The notes below the pieces were generated by a model, which saw only the letters and a list, made by a program, of their open reading frames with translations, was not told the origin of the DNA and made no database searches. 42,260 nucleotides of DNA from an uncultured Bacteroidales bacterium (lineage in GTDB: Bacteria; Bacteroidota; Bacteroidia; Bacteroidales; Paludibacteraceae): the NCBI GenBank assembly GCA_902784425.1, contig CACZUS010000058.1, forward strand, positions 1-42,260. The letters run 5' to 3'. How positions within the stretch are numbered: position 1 is the first letter of the stretch; each line of letters starts with the position of its first letter. Both the position numbers and the translations under genes were made by a program. Positions 41,546 through 42,260 of the stretch are shown here, piece after piece.

Positions 41546-42169
41546 TTATCTAATAAAATGCATAGGTTTCCATTCTTCCCGTTCAGGATAGAGGGGCGTT
41601 CCATTGGCATGAATCTGTTTGAGCAGGAATGCCATGTTGTTGGCTAGCGTACGCATAGTTTGCATACCCTCCGTATCGAGAGAAGCCTGACCCTCTTCAC
41701 GCCCGTAAACGATGTTCCAATATTGCGAACTCACAACGGGCATGTTCATCATCTGGAAAGGCATATTCAGCGTCTGGAACGCAGCCGTTGCACCCCCTCG
41801 ACGACACACACAGACTGCAGCCGCCGGTTTATTCTGCACCTTTTCACCTGCCGAGAAAAACATTCTTTGAACAAGAGAAAGCACTGACCCATTCGGTTGT
41901 CCGTAATAGACGGGAGAACCTACTACAAGGGCATCTGCGCCGTCCATCTTTTCCACTACACGATTGCAAATATCATCGTCGAATACGCATCGGCCCAATT
42001 GCTTTGTTTGGCATTGCGCACATGCGATGCATCCCCTGACAGGTTTTGTGCCAATCTGAACGATTTCCGTTTCTATGCCTTGTTTCTCCAATGATTTAGC
42101 CATTTCGTTCAAGGCAAGGAACGTATTGCCGTTTTTGCGAGCACTGCCGTTAATTAATAATACCTTCAT
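41546..42169 (-). CDS. NADPH-dependent FMN reductase / flavodoxin-family protein
   Basis: 207 residues from ATG 42169. FMN-site LLINGSARKNGNT at the start, a Cys cluster (C47, C50, C53, C61 in GCIACAQCQ...GRC) that may bind a metal or FeS group, and the GSPVYYGQPNGSV motif. It belongs to the iron-sulfur-flavoprotein-like group of NAD(P)H:FMN reductases. With the downstream flavodoxin it could form a small electron-transfer pair under the AraC-type regulator. Confidence 0.9.
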   Translation of the reverse strand: MKVLLINGSARKNGNTFLALNEMAKSLEKQGIETEIVQIGTKPVRGCIACAQCQTKQLGRCVFDDDICNRVVEKMDGADALVVGSPVYYGQPNGSVLSLVQRMFFSAGEKVQNKPAAAVCVCRRGGATAAFQTLNMPFQMMNMPVVSSQYWNIVYGREEGQASLDTEGMQTMRTLANNMAFLLKQIHANGTPLYPEREEWKPMHFIR

Positions 42170-42211
42170 GTTTTTTGCTGTATAAATTTAATATATTCCT
42201 ATCCATCCGTT

Positions 42212-42260
42212 TCATTTCAAATTCTCCTTGAAAAACGTCTCGATTTTATCGTACGGTATC
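42212..42260 (-). CDS. C-terminal end of an upstream gene (partial)
   Basis: The minus strand reads IPYDKIETFFKENLK then TGA at 42212, open to the right edge. The composition and clean frame suggest the end of a real protein, but 15 residues are too few to name it. It lies 43 bases from the FMN-reductase start, so it may head the same operon. Confidence 0.45.
   Translation of the reverse strand, partial: IPYDKIETFFKENLK

Overview
The window looks like a chromosomal segment of a Bacteroidales bacterium, probably Prevotella-like. The evidence is moderate-to-low GC, Bacteroidetes-type -7 boxes (TAnnTTTG) upstream of many genes, lipoproteins with short lipoboxes, secreted proteins that end in type IX secretion (T9SS)-style sorting domains, and families typical of the phylum (DUF4270, DUF4250, DUF4874/DUF4832, a half-length GT5 'starch synthase' beside panC-panD). 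The genus assignment is an inference.

Layout. 1-5.5 kb: the 3' end of a repeat-rich surface protein, a DUF4010/MgtC-like membrane protein, three tandem small palindromic repeats, and a large secreted multidomain protein with an HExxH motif. 5.5-10.4 kb: a DEAH-type SF2 helicase split by a one-base frameshift, a 58-codon DUF4250 gene, and a UPF1/SMUBP2-like SF1 helicase. 10.4-12.6 kb: a secreted leucine-rich-repeat protein with about 14 nearly identical 63-bp repeats. 12.8-15.8 kb: two DUF4143 AAA ATPases around a small unknown ORF. 15.9-16.5 kb: a gene graveyard on the minus strand (DUF2442, DUF4160, a DUF1016-like fragment and a DinD/Bro-N-like fragment). 16.5-21.1 kb: a lipoprotein, a GH53 endo-galactanase, a SanA-like protein and a secreted DUF4874/DUF4832 protein.

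21.1-30.0 kb is the conserved core: a possible sigma-54-driven orphan transcript, DUF4270 lipoprotein plus GT5-like protein, panC-panD (pantothenate synthesis), a lipoprotein, tRNA-Leu(GAG) and tRNA-Gly(GCC), then aspartate kinase followed by nspC. nspC carries a small internal deletion that shifts its frame, so carboxynorspermidine-type spermidine synthesis is probably broken or the assembly is wrong there.

30.3-38.6 kb is an accessory region: a four-helix-bundle suffix protein, a 9-bp tandem repeat, a truncated DUF5131 gene, a promoter-hairpin unit that may be a small RNA, then a compact HNH nuclease / PLD-helicase-DUF3427 / Nudix operon (the best candidate for a defence system), decayed fragments, and two tandem RhuM genes, the first with an N-terminal zinc ribbon. 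38.6-42.3 kb: a DUF2156-type acyl/aminoacyl-transferase-like protein, converging on a minus-strand group of an AraC regulator, a lipoprotein flavodoxin and an FMN reductase.

All functional calls come from reading the sequence and remembered family motifs; no database search was run.
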